A DNA stretch of 64,000 nt from CG2-30-51-40 sp041753575. Its GTDB lineage: Bacteria > Desulfobacterota > DSM-4660 > Desulfatiglandales > Desulfatiglandaceae. The stretch spans positions 23,944-87,943 of the forward strand of contig JBGSUA010000102.1 of the NCBI GenBank assembly GCA_041753575.1, in the 5' to 3' direction. The notes beneath the pieces were generated by a model, which saw only the letters and a program-made list of their open reading frames with translations, did no database searches and was not told the DNA's origin. Of this stretch, positions 8,995 to 18,031 are shown piece after piece. The position numbers and the translations under genes are program-made. How positions within the stretch are numbered: the first letter of the stretch is position 1; every line of letters begins with the position of its first letter.

Positions 8995-9924
8995 ATGGAA
9001 CCATCCGTCATTGATCAGGTTGCCCTGAATTTCAACGCCCAGGGCCTTCTAGTAATCAACATCGCCATCGGTTTCATGATGCTTGGAGTGGCGCTGGATC
9101 TGAAGTTGGAGGACTTCAAGAAGATCCTGGTTGCGCCGAAGGCACCGGCTATTGGTCTGGTAGCCCAGTTCATCCTTCTGCCTGCCTTCACCTTTCTCCT
9201 GACGCTGGTAATTTCCCCCCTGCCTTCCATCGCCCTTGGGATGATATTGGTAGCGGCCTGTCCAGGAGGAAACCTGTCCAACATACTCACATATCTGGCC
9301 AGGGGAAATGTAGCCGTCTCCATAAGCATGACAGCAGTATCTACAGCGGTTGCCATCATCATGACACCCCTAAATCTCTCTCTCTGGGGAAGCCTCAATC
9401 CAGCTACCGCTGCCATCCTGGAGCGGGTTCGACTCTCCCCGTTTGATGTCTTCTTCACCATATTCGTTATCCTGGGAATCCCTCTTCTGATAGGAACCCA
9501 GATATCTAAATTTTTCCCGGGAATTGCAGAAAAGGTGAGGAGGCCATTCAAGTTGTTTGCCCTGCTTTTTTTTGTAGTCATCGTTGCCGGCGCTCTGGCA
9601 ACTAACTGGGCGAACTTCATAAAGTACGTGGGAGTGGTAATGTTTGCGGTGTTTCTCCATAACGGAATGGCCCTTATGATCGGCTATTGGAGTGGACGGG
9701 CGGGCGGCCTTGCAGAGGCTGACTGCAGGGCCGTGTCCATCGAGGTTGGCATACAGAATTCAGCTCTAGGGCTGGTGCTGGTCTTCAATTTCTTCCACGG
9801 CCTGGGGGGTATGGCCATCGTGGTCGCGTGGTGGGGGGTATGGCACATTATCTCAGGGCTGACAGCGGCGCTTATATATTCACGATTCATGCGCTACAGG
9901 GAAGCAGTGGGCGCCAGGGCATGA
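8995..9924 (+). CDS. Bile acid:sodium symporter family (BASS) transporter
   Basis: A 309-residue membrane protein with about nine or ten hydrophobic helices and the family's signature segments: an early IGFMMLGVALDLKLEDF, then VAACPGGNLSNILTYLARGN, and near the C-terminus EVGIQNSALGLVL. The two crossover motifs are those that bind sodium in known BASS structures. Family members carry bile acids, pyruvate, pantothenate, 2-oxoacids or other organic anions with Na+. Its position among SDR and ThDP enzyme genes suggests it imports or exports the organic anion handled by them. Genetic context supports a carboxylate or sulfonate substrate, but this is inference. Confidence 0.85.
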   Translation: MEPSVIDQVALNFNAQGLLVINIAIGFMMLGVALDLKLEDFKKILVAPKAPAIGLVAQFILLPAFTFLLTLVISPLPSIALGMILVAACPGGNLSNILTYLARGNVAVSISMTAVSTAVAIIMTPLNLSLWGSLNPATAAILERVRLSPFDVFFTIFVILGIPLLIGTQISKFFPGIAEKVRRPFKLFALLFFVVIVAGALATNWANFIKYVGVVMFAVFLHNGMALMIGYWSGRAGGLAEADCRAVSIEVGIQNSALGLVLVFNFFHGLGGMAIVVAWWGVWHIISGLTAALIYSRFMRYREAVGARA

Positions 9925-9965
9925 AACGTAGCAAGAAGCTGCCTATGATTGACAGATAAATCATC

Positions 9966-10766
9966 ATGAAATCATTTCAGGACAAGGTGGCAGTCATAAC
10001 AGGCGGCGCAAGCGGCATCGGGGCCGCCATAGCCCTGGCTCTTGCCAGGGAGGGGTGCCGCATTGCCATTATGGACGCGGACATAGCCGGGCTCAAGGCC
10101 TATGAAGAAAAATTGACAGGCATGGGATTTTCGGTATTGGCCCTTTCTGGGGATATAAGCAGCGAGGCCGATTGCCGAAATGCCATAGATAGAACCCGCG
10201 AGAGGTGGGGAAAAGTCGCCATACTGGTTAACAATGCGGGCATTACTCAGAGGGGCGCCTTCATTGATACGGATGTATCCGTTTTCCGGAGGGTCATGGA
10301 AGTGAACTTCTTCGGCTCTCTTTACTGCACTAAGGCGGCCCTGTCTGATATCGTCGAGAACAAGGGACACGTTGTTGTGATTGAAAGCGTGGCAGGGGTT
10401 GCCCCACTTCCCGGAAGGACTGGATACTGCGCGAGCAAATACGCCCTCCATGGTCTTTTTTCTACCCTAAGGACAGAGGTGAGAAAAAGGGGAGTTCACG
10501 TAATGATCGTTTGCCCGGGCTTCATAAGAACCAATCTCCAGAGCCGTGCTCTTGGATGTGACGGAAGCGTAGCCACCTCGGAACGTACCACCGTCGGAAG
10601 GGACTACACGCCTGATATGGTGGCGGAGGAGGTGCTTCTGGGACTGAAGAAACGCAGGTCTTTGATAGCCCTGACGCCGGCCGGCAAGCTCGGGTATTGG
10701 ATGAACAGGATACTGCCGGGACTTTACGAGCGTATTGTTGAGAAGAAGATAGGCAAGGAGACCTGA
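9966..10766 (+). CDS. Short-chain dehydrogenase/reductase with C-terminal hydrophobic tail
   Basis: A 266-residue classical SDR with cofactor motif TGGASGIGAAIA near the N-terminus, NNAG near residue 93, and the catalytic Ser-Tyr-Lys (VIESVAGVA; GYCASKYAL). The C-terminal part (SLIALTPAGKLGYWMNRILPG) resembles the tail of the membrane-associated DHRS7-like SDR group. The presumed reaction is NAD(P)-dependent alcohol/ketone interconversion; the substrate is unknown. Its TGA overlaps the ATG of the TetR gene by one base (TGATG at 10764), so the two are translationally coupled. The regulator therefore probably controls this gene or its neighbours. Confidence 0.85.
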   Translation: MKSFQDKVAVITGGASGIGAAIALALAREGCRIAIMDADIAGLKAYEEKLTGMGFSVLALSGDISSEADCRNAIDRTRERWGKVAILVNNAGITQRGAFIDTDVSVFRRVMEVNFFGSLYCTKAALSDIVENKGHVVVIESVAGVAPLPGRTGYCASKYALHGLFSTLRTEVRKRGVHVMIVCPGFIRTNLQSRALGCDGSVATSERTTVGRDYTPDMVAEEVLLGLKKRRSLIALTPAGKLGYWMNRILPGLYERIVEKKIGKET

Positions 10767-11389
10767 TGGGGGTTGGAGAACGCAGGGAGCGGGAAAGGGA
10801 ACAGAGGAAAAAAAATATCCTTGAGTCCGCGCGGAAGCTTCTTGTCGAACAGGGGTTGCAGGCGACATCTGTGAACCGGATAGCAAAGGAATGCGAACTG
10901 GGTATCGGGACCATATACTTTTACTTCAAGAACAAGGAGGAAATCTTTGCGGCTCTCCAGGAACAGGGCCTCGAGATCCTCTGCGGAAAGGTGGCCGATG
11001 CGATGCTGCAAACCTTGGACTGTGAAGAAAAACTTAAGGCCGCTTCTTCGGCCTATCTGGACTTCAGCCGGGAGTGCAGGGACTACTTCGACGTGATAAA
11101 CTACTTCATCACCTCGCCTTCAACCTTTTTCCCGTCGGCCTTAATGATGCGGATACACTCGAAGGGCGCTTCAATCCTTTCCCTGGTGGAATCCGCCGTA
11201 GTCGAGGGCAACCAACAGCGCCGTTTCAACGAACCCATGCCAAGACGGTATGCCATCTTTTTCTGGGCATCCCTCCACGGTATGATCTCCATCCGTAAAA
11301 TGGGGAAGGATACCATCCTTGAAAACGAAAATTATCAGGACTTTTATCGGTATTGCGTGGAACGGCTCATCAGAGGTATCCGGATCTGA
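10766..11389 (+). CDS. TetR/AcrR family transcriptional regulator
   Basis: A 207-residue regulator with a strongly charged N-terminus, then a TetR helix-turn-helix at about residues 12-58 (ILESARKLLVEQGLQATSV, then IAKECELGIGTIYFYFKNKEE). The C-terminal ligand-binding and dimer domain is variable. Such proteins are usually repressors released by a small molecule. It is coupled to the SDR gene by a one-base stop/start overlap and lies about 210 bases upstream of the Xsc-like gene, so control of the surrounding catabolic genes is likely. No confident operator palindrome was found. Confidence 0.9.
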   Translation: MGVGERREREREQRKKNILESARKLLVEQGLQATSVNRIAKECELGIGTIYFYFKNKEEIFAALQEQGLEILCGKVADAMLQTLDCEEKLKAASSAYLDFSRECRDYFDVINYFITSPSTFFPSALMMRIHSKGASILSLVESAVVEGNQQRRFNEPMPRRYAIFFWASLHGMISIRKMGKDTILENENYQDFYRYCVERLIRGIRI

Positions 11390-11603
11390 TTGAGATATAA
11401 TGGAATGATTCAGGTGCCTGCCAGCGATCAGGATACTATTCCTGGAGTGATACGGTTTGTGGGATTTGAGCGGAGGCCGAGGGCAGCGGAGATTGCAGTC
11501 TGGTTAACATCACGGTTTAGCACGGCTTAAGCCCGCATGAGCGAGCAGAGCCCTGGAGCTGGACACTACAATTATCACAAGCTTTTTGAGTGGAGGAGAT
11601 ACA

Positions 11604-13340
11604 ATGGCAAGACAGAAGATGACACCGAGCGAGGCGCTGGCGGAGACACTGGTGGCGGAAGGCGTAAAGAATGTTTTTGGAATAGTCGGCTCCGCCTATA
11701 TGGATGCCCTTGACCTGTTTTCCGCGGCGGGCATTCGGTTTGTCCCGGTTGCCCACGAGCAGGCTGCCTGCCACGCGGCCGACGGGTTCGCTAGGGTGAC
11801 CGGAAGGCCACAGGCCTGCATCGGACAGAACGGGCCCGGTATCGCCAATTTTGTGTCAGCAATGACAGCGGCCTACTGGGCGCACTCGCCTGTGGTGGCT
11901 ATCACTCCGGAGACCGGTTCAATGGGGCTGGGAACAGGCGGGTTTCAGGAACTTGACCAGATGCCTATGTTCCAGCGTTCTACTGTGTATCAGGTCAAAG
12001 TTTCTAATCCCCAGCGAATGGCGGAACTTGCGCGGCGATGCTTCTACATGGCCAAGAACCTGTGCGGCCCCGCCCAGCTCAATATCCCAAGGGATCACTT
12101 TTACGGCCTGTGCGAAGATGATATCTACGAGACTCCCTTAATATCCAGGGGTCCCGGAGGCCTGAAAGAGATAGCAGAAGCGGCCCGGCTTATCTGTCAG
12201 GCGAGATTCCCTGTGATTCTTTCAGGGGGAGGGGTATCCCAGACCGATGCTGTGGCCGAGGTAAAGGCGCTTGCCGAATACCTGACAGCGCCCGTATGCA
12301 ACACCTATCTCCATAACGATACCTTCCCCGCAAGTCATGACCTGGCCTGCGGCCCCATCGGCTATTGCGGTTCCAAGGCCGCCATGCGCATCCTGCAGAA
12401 AGCCGATCTGGTTATCGCTCTTGGCACCCGGCTTGGCCCCTTCGGCACCCTTCCGCAGTATGACATCAGCTACTGGCCGGCAGGAGCTAAATTGATCCAG
12501 TGCGATACCAACATCCAGGCCCTGGGTCTGTCGAAGAGAGCTGATGTTTATAGCATCGGCGATGTCAAAGAGTTCGCGGGGTTTTTGATGCGCGAGGTAA
12601 AATGCGCAAGGCCTGGGCTGGCCCCTGACCGGCAGAGACTCGCCCTCATCCAGGAAGAAAAGAAACGCTGGACCGAGGAACTCTCCTCCTGGAGCGAATC
12701 TTCCAAATCGGCTCCCATGCATCCGAGGCGTTTCCACGCAGAATGGACCCGCGCCCTTCCCAGGGATGCCATCGTCACCACGGATATCGGAAACAACTCA
12801 TCCATGATAAACGCCTACCTGAAGTTCGAGGGCATCCGGCAGCACATATCAGCCCTTTCCTGGGGCAACTGCGGGTTTGCCTTTGGCGCGGCCATGGGCT
12901 GCAAACTGGCCTTGCCGGATAGGCCGGTAATAGCTTTTCAGGGAGACGGAGCCTACGGCATAAGCGGCATTCAGGAAGTCATGACCGCAGTCAGGGAGAA
13001 TATCCCTCTTGTGGCTGTCGTTGCCACAAACAACGAATGGGGTGCTGAGAAAAAGAACCAGATTGATTTCTATAACAACAGGTTCATTGGAGCGGATCTC
13101 CCCGATAATCCGGATTACGCGGAACTGGCCCGTGTCATGGGGGCAAACGGCATCCGTGTTGATGCCCCCGATCAGGTGGGAGACGCCCTTCGGGAGGCCA
13201 TCGCTTCCGGCAGACCCACTGTGATAAACGCCATTGTTCAGGGGGGCGAGGAGGTACTTGCGGAGCCGTTCAGGAGGGACGCCCTGGCCCTGCCTGTCAG
13301 GTACCTGGACAAATACGCCCATCTGAATATCCGGAAATAG
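11604..13340 (+). CDS. xsc: Sulfoacetaldehyde acetyltransferase (Xsc)-like ThDP enzyme
   Basis: A 578-residue ThDP enzyme with the activating Glu52 (VAHEQAACHAADG) and the ThDP/Mg motif GDGAYGISG from residue 447. Several segments match what I recall of Xsc rather than acetolactate synthase: QNGPGIANFVSAMTAAYW, GGFQELDQMPMF, HNDTFPASH...GPIGYCGSKAAM, LGPFGTLPQYDISYWP, NNEWGAEKKNQ and the C-terminal EPFRRDAL. Xsc converts sulfoacetaldehyde plus phosphate to acetyl phosphate and sulfite in taurine, isethionate and sulfolactate degradation. A sulfite-releasing role would suit an anaerobe that reduces sulfite. GGAGGAG five bases before ATG 11604 sets the start; an in-frame TTG 18 bases earlier is less likely. 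Neither Pta/AckA nor a dedicated sulfonate transporter is in the window. The family call is strong and the substrate likely. Confidence 0.75.
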   Translation: MARQKMTPSEALAETLVAEGVKNVFGIVGSAYMDALDLFSAAGIRFVPVAHEQAACHAADGFARVTGRPQACIGQNGPGIANFVSAMTAAYWAHSPVVAITPETGSMGLGTGGFQELDQMPMFQRSTVYQVKVSNPQRMAELARRCFYMAKNLCGPAQLNIPRDHFYGLCEDDIYETPLISRGPGGLKEIAEAARLICQARFPVILSGGGVSQTDAVAEVKALAEYLTAPVCNTYLHNDTFPASHDLACGPIGYCGSKAAMRILQKADLVIALGTRLGPFGTLPQYDISYWPAGAKLIQCDTNIQALGLSKRADVYSIGDVKEFAGFLMREVKCARPGLAPDRQRLALIQEEKKRWTEELSSWSESSKSAPMHPRRFHAEWTRALPRDAIVTTDIGNNSSMINAYLKFEGIRQHISALSWGNCGFAFGAAMGCKLALPDRPVIAFQGDGAYGISGIQEVMTAVRENIPLVAVVATNNEWGAEKKNQIDFYNNRFIGADLPDNPDYAELARVMGANGIRVDAPDQVGDALREAIASGRPTVINAIVQGGEEVLAEPFRRDALALPVRYLDKYAHLNIRK

Positions 13341-13489
13341 CAGGAGTCGGCCCCGGGCATAATCCAAGGCCGGCCAGCTTCCGGAGCGGCCGCGCATGGG
13401 ATATCCTGCTTTTTGTCACTCGGCACGTCCCGGAGAAGGCGGGATAGCGATTCAACGAATCACCTATCCGGGTGATCCAAGACCGGCCA

Positions 13490-14869
13490 TCAAAGCTTCA
13501 TTTTCCCCGGGTTGAGTATGTCCTTGGGATCAAGTGCCATCTTGATGTTCCTCATGACCTCAAGGGATATGGAACTGTGCTCGATCTCCATGTAGGGGGC
13601 CTTGGATAACCCGATTCCGTGTTCGCCTGTGAGGGTCCCTCCAAGGCCGCAGGCGAGCCTGAATATGCCCTCAGCGGCCCTGTGCACCCGGTCTATCTGA
13701 TCCGGGTCGGCCGGGTCGTACATCAATCTTGGATGGATGTTACCGTCTCCGGCATGTCCAAAGATCACAAAGGGAATCTCCATCTCAGAGGCAATCCGCG
13801 AGATGCCGTTAAGGAGATCAGGTACCCTTGAGATGGGTACGGCCACATCCTCCGATATATTGGCGGGTTTTAGCTTGGCAGCCATACTTCCCACTGACTT
13901 GCGGACGCGCCAGAGGGATTGTGCTTCTGCCTTTGAACCCGCCTTATTGACGGCGAACGCCTTGTTTTTATTGAAAACCTCAACTATCTTATCCATCTGG
14001 AAGGCCGCCTCGGTGTCTGTGTAGCCGTCCGTTTCAGTAAGTATCATAGCCCTTGCCTCAGGCATAGGGATCCCGCCTTGTTCCCTTAAGACCCTCAGCG
14101 CATTCTCATCCAGGATTTCAAGCACGCTGGGGATGATGCCTGAGTGCATTATGTCGCTAACCGCGCGGCCCGCGTCGGTAAGATCGGAAAACATGGCCGT
14201 GGCGGTTGACGTGGCAAGAGGCCTGGGGCTGATCTTGAGGGTTATAAGGGTTATTACGCCCAGAGTTCCTTCAGAGCCCACAAAGAGCCTTGTTAGATCA
14301 TAGCCGGATACCGACTTCATGCAGGGTGCCCCTGTCTTGAGAATCCGGCCGTCGGCAAGAACCACCTCAAGGGCCAGAACATAATCTCGGGTAACACCGT
14401 ACTTGGCGCCCCTTATGCCGCCCGCGTTCGTCGCAACATTTCCTCCTATAGTGCAGACCTTGCCGCTTGCCGGGTCAGGAGGAAAGAAAAATCCGTATGG
14501 CAGGAGCGCCTTTTCAAGATCTTCATAGACCACTCCAGGCTCAAGAACCACAAGCCGATCAGGAATCCTGATCTCGAGTATTCTGTTCATCCTGGCCATA
14601 TCCATGACAAGCCCTCCCTTTGCCGGCACCGCGGCCCCGGCAAGTCCCGTCCCGGCCCCACGCGGGGTGACAGGGATGTCATTTTCCCACGAAAGACGCA
14701 TTATGTCGGATACCTGTCCGGTGCTTCTTGGCCAGACTGCCGCCATAGGGCGATGAGCGTTATCGGAGGCGTCGTAGGAATATGAAACCAGGTCAATCAG
14801 AGAGTCTGTGAAGTTATCCTCCCCCAGAATCATAATGAAGTTTTTTTTAAGATTTTCATCCATACTCAA
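13490..14869 (-). CDS. FAD-linked 2-hydroxyacid dehydrogenase (GlcD / D-lactate dehydrogenase-like)
   Basis: A 459-residue protein of the VAO/PCMH flavoprotein family. The FAD-binding half carries PRGAGTGLAGAAVP, PPDPASGKVCTIGGNVATNAGG and GSEGTLGVIT. The C-terminal half carries the FAD-oxidase domain with FGHAGDGNIHPR and the terminal GEHGIGLSKAPY and LDPKDILNPGK. This matches GlcD and D-lactate/2-hydroxyglutarate dehydrogenases, which oxidise a D-2-hydroxyacid to the 2-oxoacid and pass electrons to a partner such as GlcF-type Fe-S protein or ETF. No such partner is adjacent. The gene starts 23 bases after the LarA-like gene on the same strand, so a racemase and a stereospecific dehydrogenase appear to form one operon. 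Confidence 0.88.
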   Translation of the reverse strand: MSMDENLKKNFIMILGEDNFTDSLIDLVSYSYDASDNAHRPMAAVWPRSTGQVSDIMRLSWENDIPVTPRGAGTGLAGAAVPAKGGLVMDMARMNRILEIRIPDRLVVLEPGVVYEDLEKALLPYGFFFPPDPASGKVCTIGGNVATNAGGIRGAKYGVTRDYVLALEVVLADGRILKTGAPCMKSVSGYDLTRLFVGSEGTLGVITLITLKISPRPLATSTATAMFSDLTDAGRAVSDIMHSGIIPSVLEILDENALRVLREQGGIPMPEARAMILTETDGYTDTEAAFQMDKIVEVFNKNKAFAVNKAGSKAEAQSLWRVRKSVGSMAAKLKPANISEDVAVPISRVPDLLNGISRIASEMEIPFVIFGHAGDGNIHPRLMYDPADPDQIDRVHRAAEGIFRLACGLGGTLTGEHGIGLSKAPYMEIEHSSISLEVMRNIKMALDPKDILNPGKMKL

Positions 14870-14892
14870 CTATTCCGATTTCCATCTCAGAT

Positions 14893-16212
14893 TCAGCGGG
14901 AGACGTTTCCGGGCGTCACCACCGGCAGAGTAAGTAGCGCGTGGGGGACGATAAGGGTTTCTATGGGCGTTTCAGCAATTATGGAACGGGCCCTTGAAAA
15001 GGCCTCTTCCATATTTCTTGCGGGGATCATATGGAGTTCCCTTGCCACTTCGGGGAATTTTGATCCGACAACAATGACGGATGTCTTTTCCATGACCTTG
15101 GCCATTACAAAAGCGCGCTGAGCGCCTGGCGGATAACCTTTTAATCTGAGCTCCGCGAGGAGGGATGACATATCCCCGGCGCTTTTCATGGTATCGAGGA
15201 AACGCCTTTCTCCTATCCCCTCCCCTGCTCCTTCCGGAGTTGGGGCGGGCAGTATATAAACGCCGCCTTCCCTTACAACAGGAACCGGCGCAAAATGGAG
15301 ATAGCTTACCGCGCGTGACGCCTGATAGAGGTTTACGTCCTTTGGATAACCGACTCCGGCTATTGCCGCGTCAAACTGCCCTGGTATGGGGACTTCAAAT
15401 AGCCTTCTAGCCGAATCCACAAGGGAGTAGAAGCATTTTTCCGGATCGCCCGCGGCCAGCTTTACGATGCGCTTTTCATGATCCAGGACCACATTGACTA
15501 TTAGGGCTAGCCGAGCCCGTCTGGCGCATTCCTGAACGGCCTCCTGAAAAGGGTTCCCGTGAATCATTCCAAGACGGGTCCCCGTGTGATCAACCATCCG
15601 AGGGCCATGGGTGTGGGCGATAAATGCCTCGCCACCAGCGCCTACAGCGAGCGTCTTTCCTCCTCCAGAGTAACCGGCATACTGGTGAGGTTCAACTATG
15701 CCTGTTGCTATAAGCAGATCAGATTCAAAAGCGATACGATTAACCGCAATAGGGATGCCTGCCTGTGTCTCACCCAGGGAGACCAGCCCTGCGGGATCGC
15801 GGGCGTCGTGATCTGCCACATGGTATTTATTGCATATATCTTCTCCGAGTTTTTCTATCTTTTCTGAAGAGGTGCTGGCTCTGTGCATGCCAACACCGCA
15901 AAGAAGGGTTATATCTTGGTTCTTGATCCCGGCCTCTTTGAGCTCACTGAGTATTCCTGAAACAAGGAGGCGGTCCGGGCAGGCCCTGGTGCTGTCTGTA
16001 AATACTACGCATACGCGTTCAGCTTTTCCTGCGAGGACCTTCAAAGGCGGGCAACCGAGGGGATTCTTCAGTGCATCCGCGAGGGCTGAGGCCGGGTCAG
16101 GGAGAGGGGCCTCTGCCCTTGCCTCGGCAACCGAGAAACTGAACCCGGGCGAGGGAGTGAATTCCAAAATTCTTCTGCCGAATGGCACTTGATAAGATCT
16201 GTTATTCTTCAT
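14893..16212 (-). CDS. LarA-like nickel-pincer racemase/epimerase (DUF2088 family)
   Basis: A 439-residue LarA-family protein. Segments corresponding to the active site of Lactobacillus LarA are present: FTDSTRACPD (Asp and Arg), GVGMHRAS (His), EPHQYAGYSGGGKTLAVG (His and the Lys that anchors the nickel-pincer cofactor), and a following His-rich AHTHGPRM. Lactate racemase interconverts L- and D-lactate; homologues act on other 2-hydroxyacids. The cofactor is made by LarB, LarC and LarE, none of which are in the window. The start is placed at MKNNRSYQ; an upstream in-frame start at 16275 would add 21 residues with no family resemblance. Pairing with the FAD 2-hydroxyacid dehydrogenase immediately downstream suggests L-hydroxyacid to D-hydroxyacid to 2-oxoacid. 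Confidence 0.82.
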   Translation of the reverse strand: MKNNRSYQVPFGRRILEFTPSPGFSFSVAEARAEAPLPDPASALADALKNPLGCPPLKVLAGKAERVCVVFTDSTRACPDRLLVSGILSELKEAGIKNQDITLLCGVGMHRASTSSEKIEKLGEDICNKYHVADHDARDPAGLVSLGETQAGIPIAVNRIAFESDLLIATGIVEPHQYAGYSGGGKTLAVGAGGEAFIAHTHGPRMVDHTGTRLGMIHGNPFQEAVQECARRARLALIVNVVLDHEKRIVKLAAGDPEKCFYSLVDSARRLFEVPIPGQFDAAIAGVGYPKDVNLYQASRAVSYLHFAPVPVVREGGVYILPAPTPEGAGEGIGERRFLDTMKSAGDMSSLLAELRLKGYPPGAQRAFVMAKVMEKTSVIVVGSKFPEVARELHMIPARNMEEAFSRARSIIAETPIETLIVPHALLTLPVVTPGNVSR

Positions 16213-16433
16213 TCGATGCGTAACGCCCCTGTCATAACGGCTCCGAATCCCGGACCAGGCAATTTGTGTTGCCATTCATCACGCTTAGGCTGTAGAATCG
16301 AGCATGCCGGAGGTTCTTGAGGAATGAGCCTCCCTTATTTGATCAGCTCTGACCATAAGAGCAGTATATTTGAGACACCTTCAACCCGGCAGTCAAAGAA
16401 TAAAGACTACACCAAGAAACGGATCAGATCAAA

Positions 16434-17750
16434 ATGAATCGTTTTATGAAACAGGTTGCCGCTGCAGCGCTCTTGATATCCATAATCGGTTTCCCGGCGC
16501 CTGCGATGAGCGAGGGTGAGGTCAGGGTAGGCGTAATATTACCGCTTTCCGGCAGGCTGGAAAACACCGGCAAGGCGATGAGACATGCCTTTGAACTGGC
16601 CGCTGATATAGCAAACAGGGAGATGCCTGGCCTTGACCTGACGATTTCTCGCTGGCAGGGTATCCCCGGTCTTGGCGGGGCGAAGATGAGGCTCGTGTTC
16701 GGCGACCACAGATCAGATCCGGCCAGGGGGTCTGAGCTGGCGGCAAGGTTTATCAAGGAAGAAAAGGTAGCCGGCATTCTCGGATGCTACAACTCAACCG
16801 TGACAAAGGCTGTCAGCGGGGTTTGCGAAAAGGCTAAAGTCCCCATGTTCACGACCACATCTACGGCTCAAGCCTTGACCACGGAGGGAAACAGATGGCT
16901 CTGGCGCACCGCCCCGAACAATATCTCGATTGCCAGGGACCTTTACGTCTTCTTGAAGGCTCTGGCAGAGGGAAGGGCCGGGGGGGCTTATCAAGTTCCC
17001 TTAGAGGAGATCAAAGAACTCGTGCTGATGGGCGAGGACTCTGACATGGGAGATCAGACCTTGCAACTCCTTGGAAATCTGGCGCCCAGATACGGATTCA
17101 AGACGAATCTCTCCGTGCGGTATCCCGGAAACTCCGAAGACTTCTCCATTCAGGCCAGGGCTGTCGCCAGGGCAAAACCAGGGGTTTTGGTTATGATATC
17201 TCGCTCATCAGATGCGGCAAATTACATGAGGACCTTTAAGGAAATAGGGTTTTCTCCCAGGATCATCTGGGGCCACGGCGCGGAATTCAGAGATGCCGAC
17301 TTCGCGGAGGGCCTTAAGGATGTCGTGATGGGGGTGGTTACAAGAGCCGACTTTGTCCCGGCTCTTTTCAATTCAGTTCCGCTTGCGCGGGCTATAAATG
17401 ATCTTTATAGGGGGAAGACCAGGAAAGACATGGACAGCGTGTCGGCCAGGGCCTTTACGGGGCTCCAGGCCTTCCTCCATGTCCTTGACAAGGCAGGCTC
17501 CATGGATGGGGCCGCTATTCAGTTCGCGGCCAACGGCCTTGAGATGCCTGCATCTGAACTTATAATGCCCTGGAGGGGTATAAAATTTGGAGGTGAACAG
17601 CAAAACGAGATGGGACAAAATATCCTTGGCGCGGGGGTAGTTGCTCAGTGGCAGCCGGCCCAGGAAACTGGGGCGCCCGAGCTTAAAATCGTTTATCCTC
17701 CTCGGTTTGCCACTGCTGATCTAATCTATCCATTTCCAGGATGGGAATGA
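16434..17750 (+). CDS. Periplasmic branched-chain-amino-acid-type ABC substrate-binding protein (orphan)
   Basis: A 438-residue secreted protein with a signal peptide (residues 1-26, cleavage likely after APAMS). A Leu/Ile/Val-binding-type periplasmic fold follows: VRVGVILPLSGRLENTGKAM, a repeat of GILGCYNSTVTKAVS, and a central hinge region. The family binds amino acids, amides, aromatic acids or other small organic acids for ABC import. No permease or ATPase genes are adjacent; the only ones in the window are 15 kb away with their own binding protein. It sits 16 bases upstream of the oxidoreductase operon, divergent from the LarA gene. It may therefore supply the organic acid metabolised by these enzymes, using permeases encoded elsewhere. 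Confidence 0.85.
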   Translation: MNRFMKQVAAAALLISIIGFPAPAMSEGEVRVGVILPLSGRLENTGKAMRHAFELAADIANREMPGLDLTISRWQGIPGLGGAKMRLVFGDHRSDPARGSELAARFIKEEKVAGILGCYNSTVTKAVSGVCEKAKVPMFTTTSTAQALTTEGNRWLWRTAPNNISIARDLYVFLKALAEGRAGGAYQVPLEEIKELVLMGEDSDMGDQTLQLLGNLAPRYGFKTNLSVRYPGNSEDFSIQARAVARAKPGVLVMISRSSDAANYMRTFKEIGFSPRIIWGHGAEFRDADFAEGLKDVVMGVVTRADFVPALFNSVPLARAINDLYRGKTRKDMDSVSARAFTGLQAFLHVLDKAGSMDGAAIQFAANGLEMPASELIMPWRGIKFGGEQQNEMGQNILGAGVVAQWQPAQETGAPELKIVYPPRFATADLIYPFPGWE

Positions 17751-17766
17751 AAAGGGCGGTGTAAAA

Positions 17767-18030
17767 TTGAGCCAAACAGAAGATAAAAGACCAGAGGATA
17801 CCTCAGGATCTAAGAAACGAAAAAAGGTCTTCGAGCAGACTGTATTCAAAGACTGGTGCAAGTCGTGCGGTATCTGCGCCGCCTTTTGTCCCAGGAAGGT
17901 GATAGGCCGAAACGAGCAAGGCGAACCGGTCTTTGAGCGTCCGCAGGATTGCATCGGATGCAGATTCTGCGAACTGCACTGTCCGGATTTTGCCATCACT
18001 ATCAAAGAGAAATCATCCGGAGAAGGTTGA
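17767..18030 (+). CDS. korD: 2-oxoacid:ferredoxin oxidoreductase, ferredoxin-like delta subunit
   Basis: An 87-residue protein with two 4Fe-4S motifs, CKSCGICAAFCPRK (residues about 32-45) and CIGCRFCELHCPDF (about 61-74). This is the layout of the small delta subunit of KorDABC/VorDABC complexes. It carries electrons from the ThDP-bearing beta subunit to ferredoxin. The start is probably TTG, preceded by an A/G-rich stretch. The alpha subunit ATG follows one base after its stop. Confidence 0.9.
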   Translation: MSQTEDKRPEDTSGSKKRKKVFEQTVFKDWCKSCGICAAFCPRKVIGRNEQGEPVFERPQDCIGCRFCELHCPDFAITIKEKSSGEG

Positions 18031-18031
18031 C

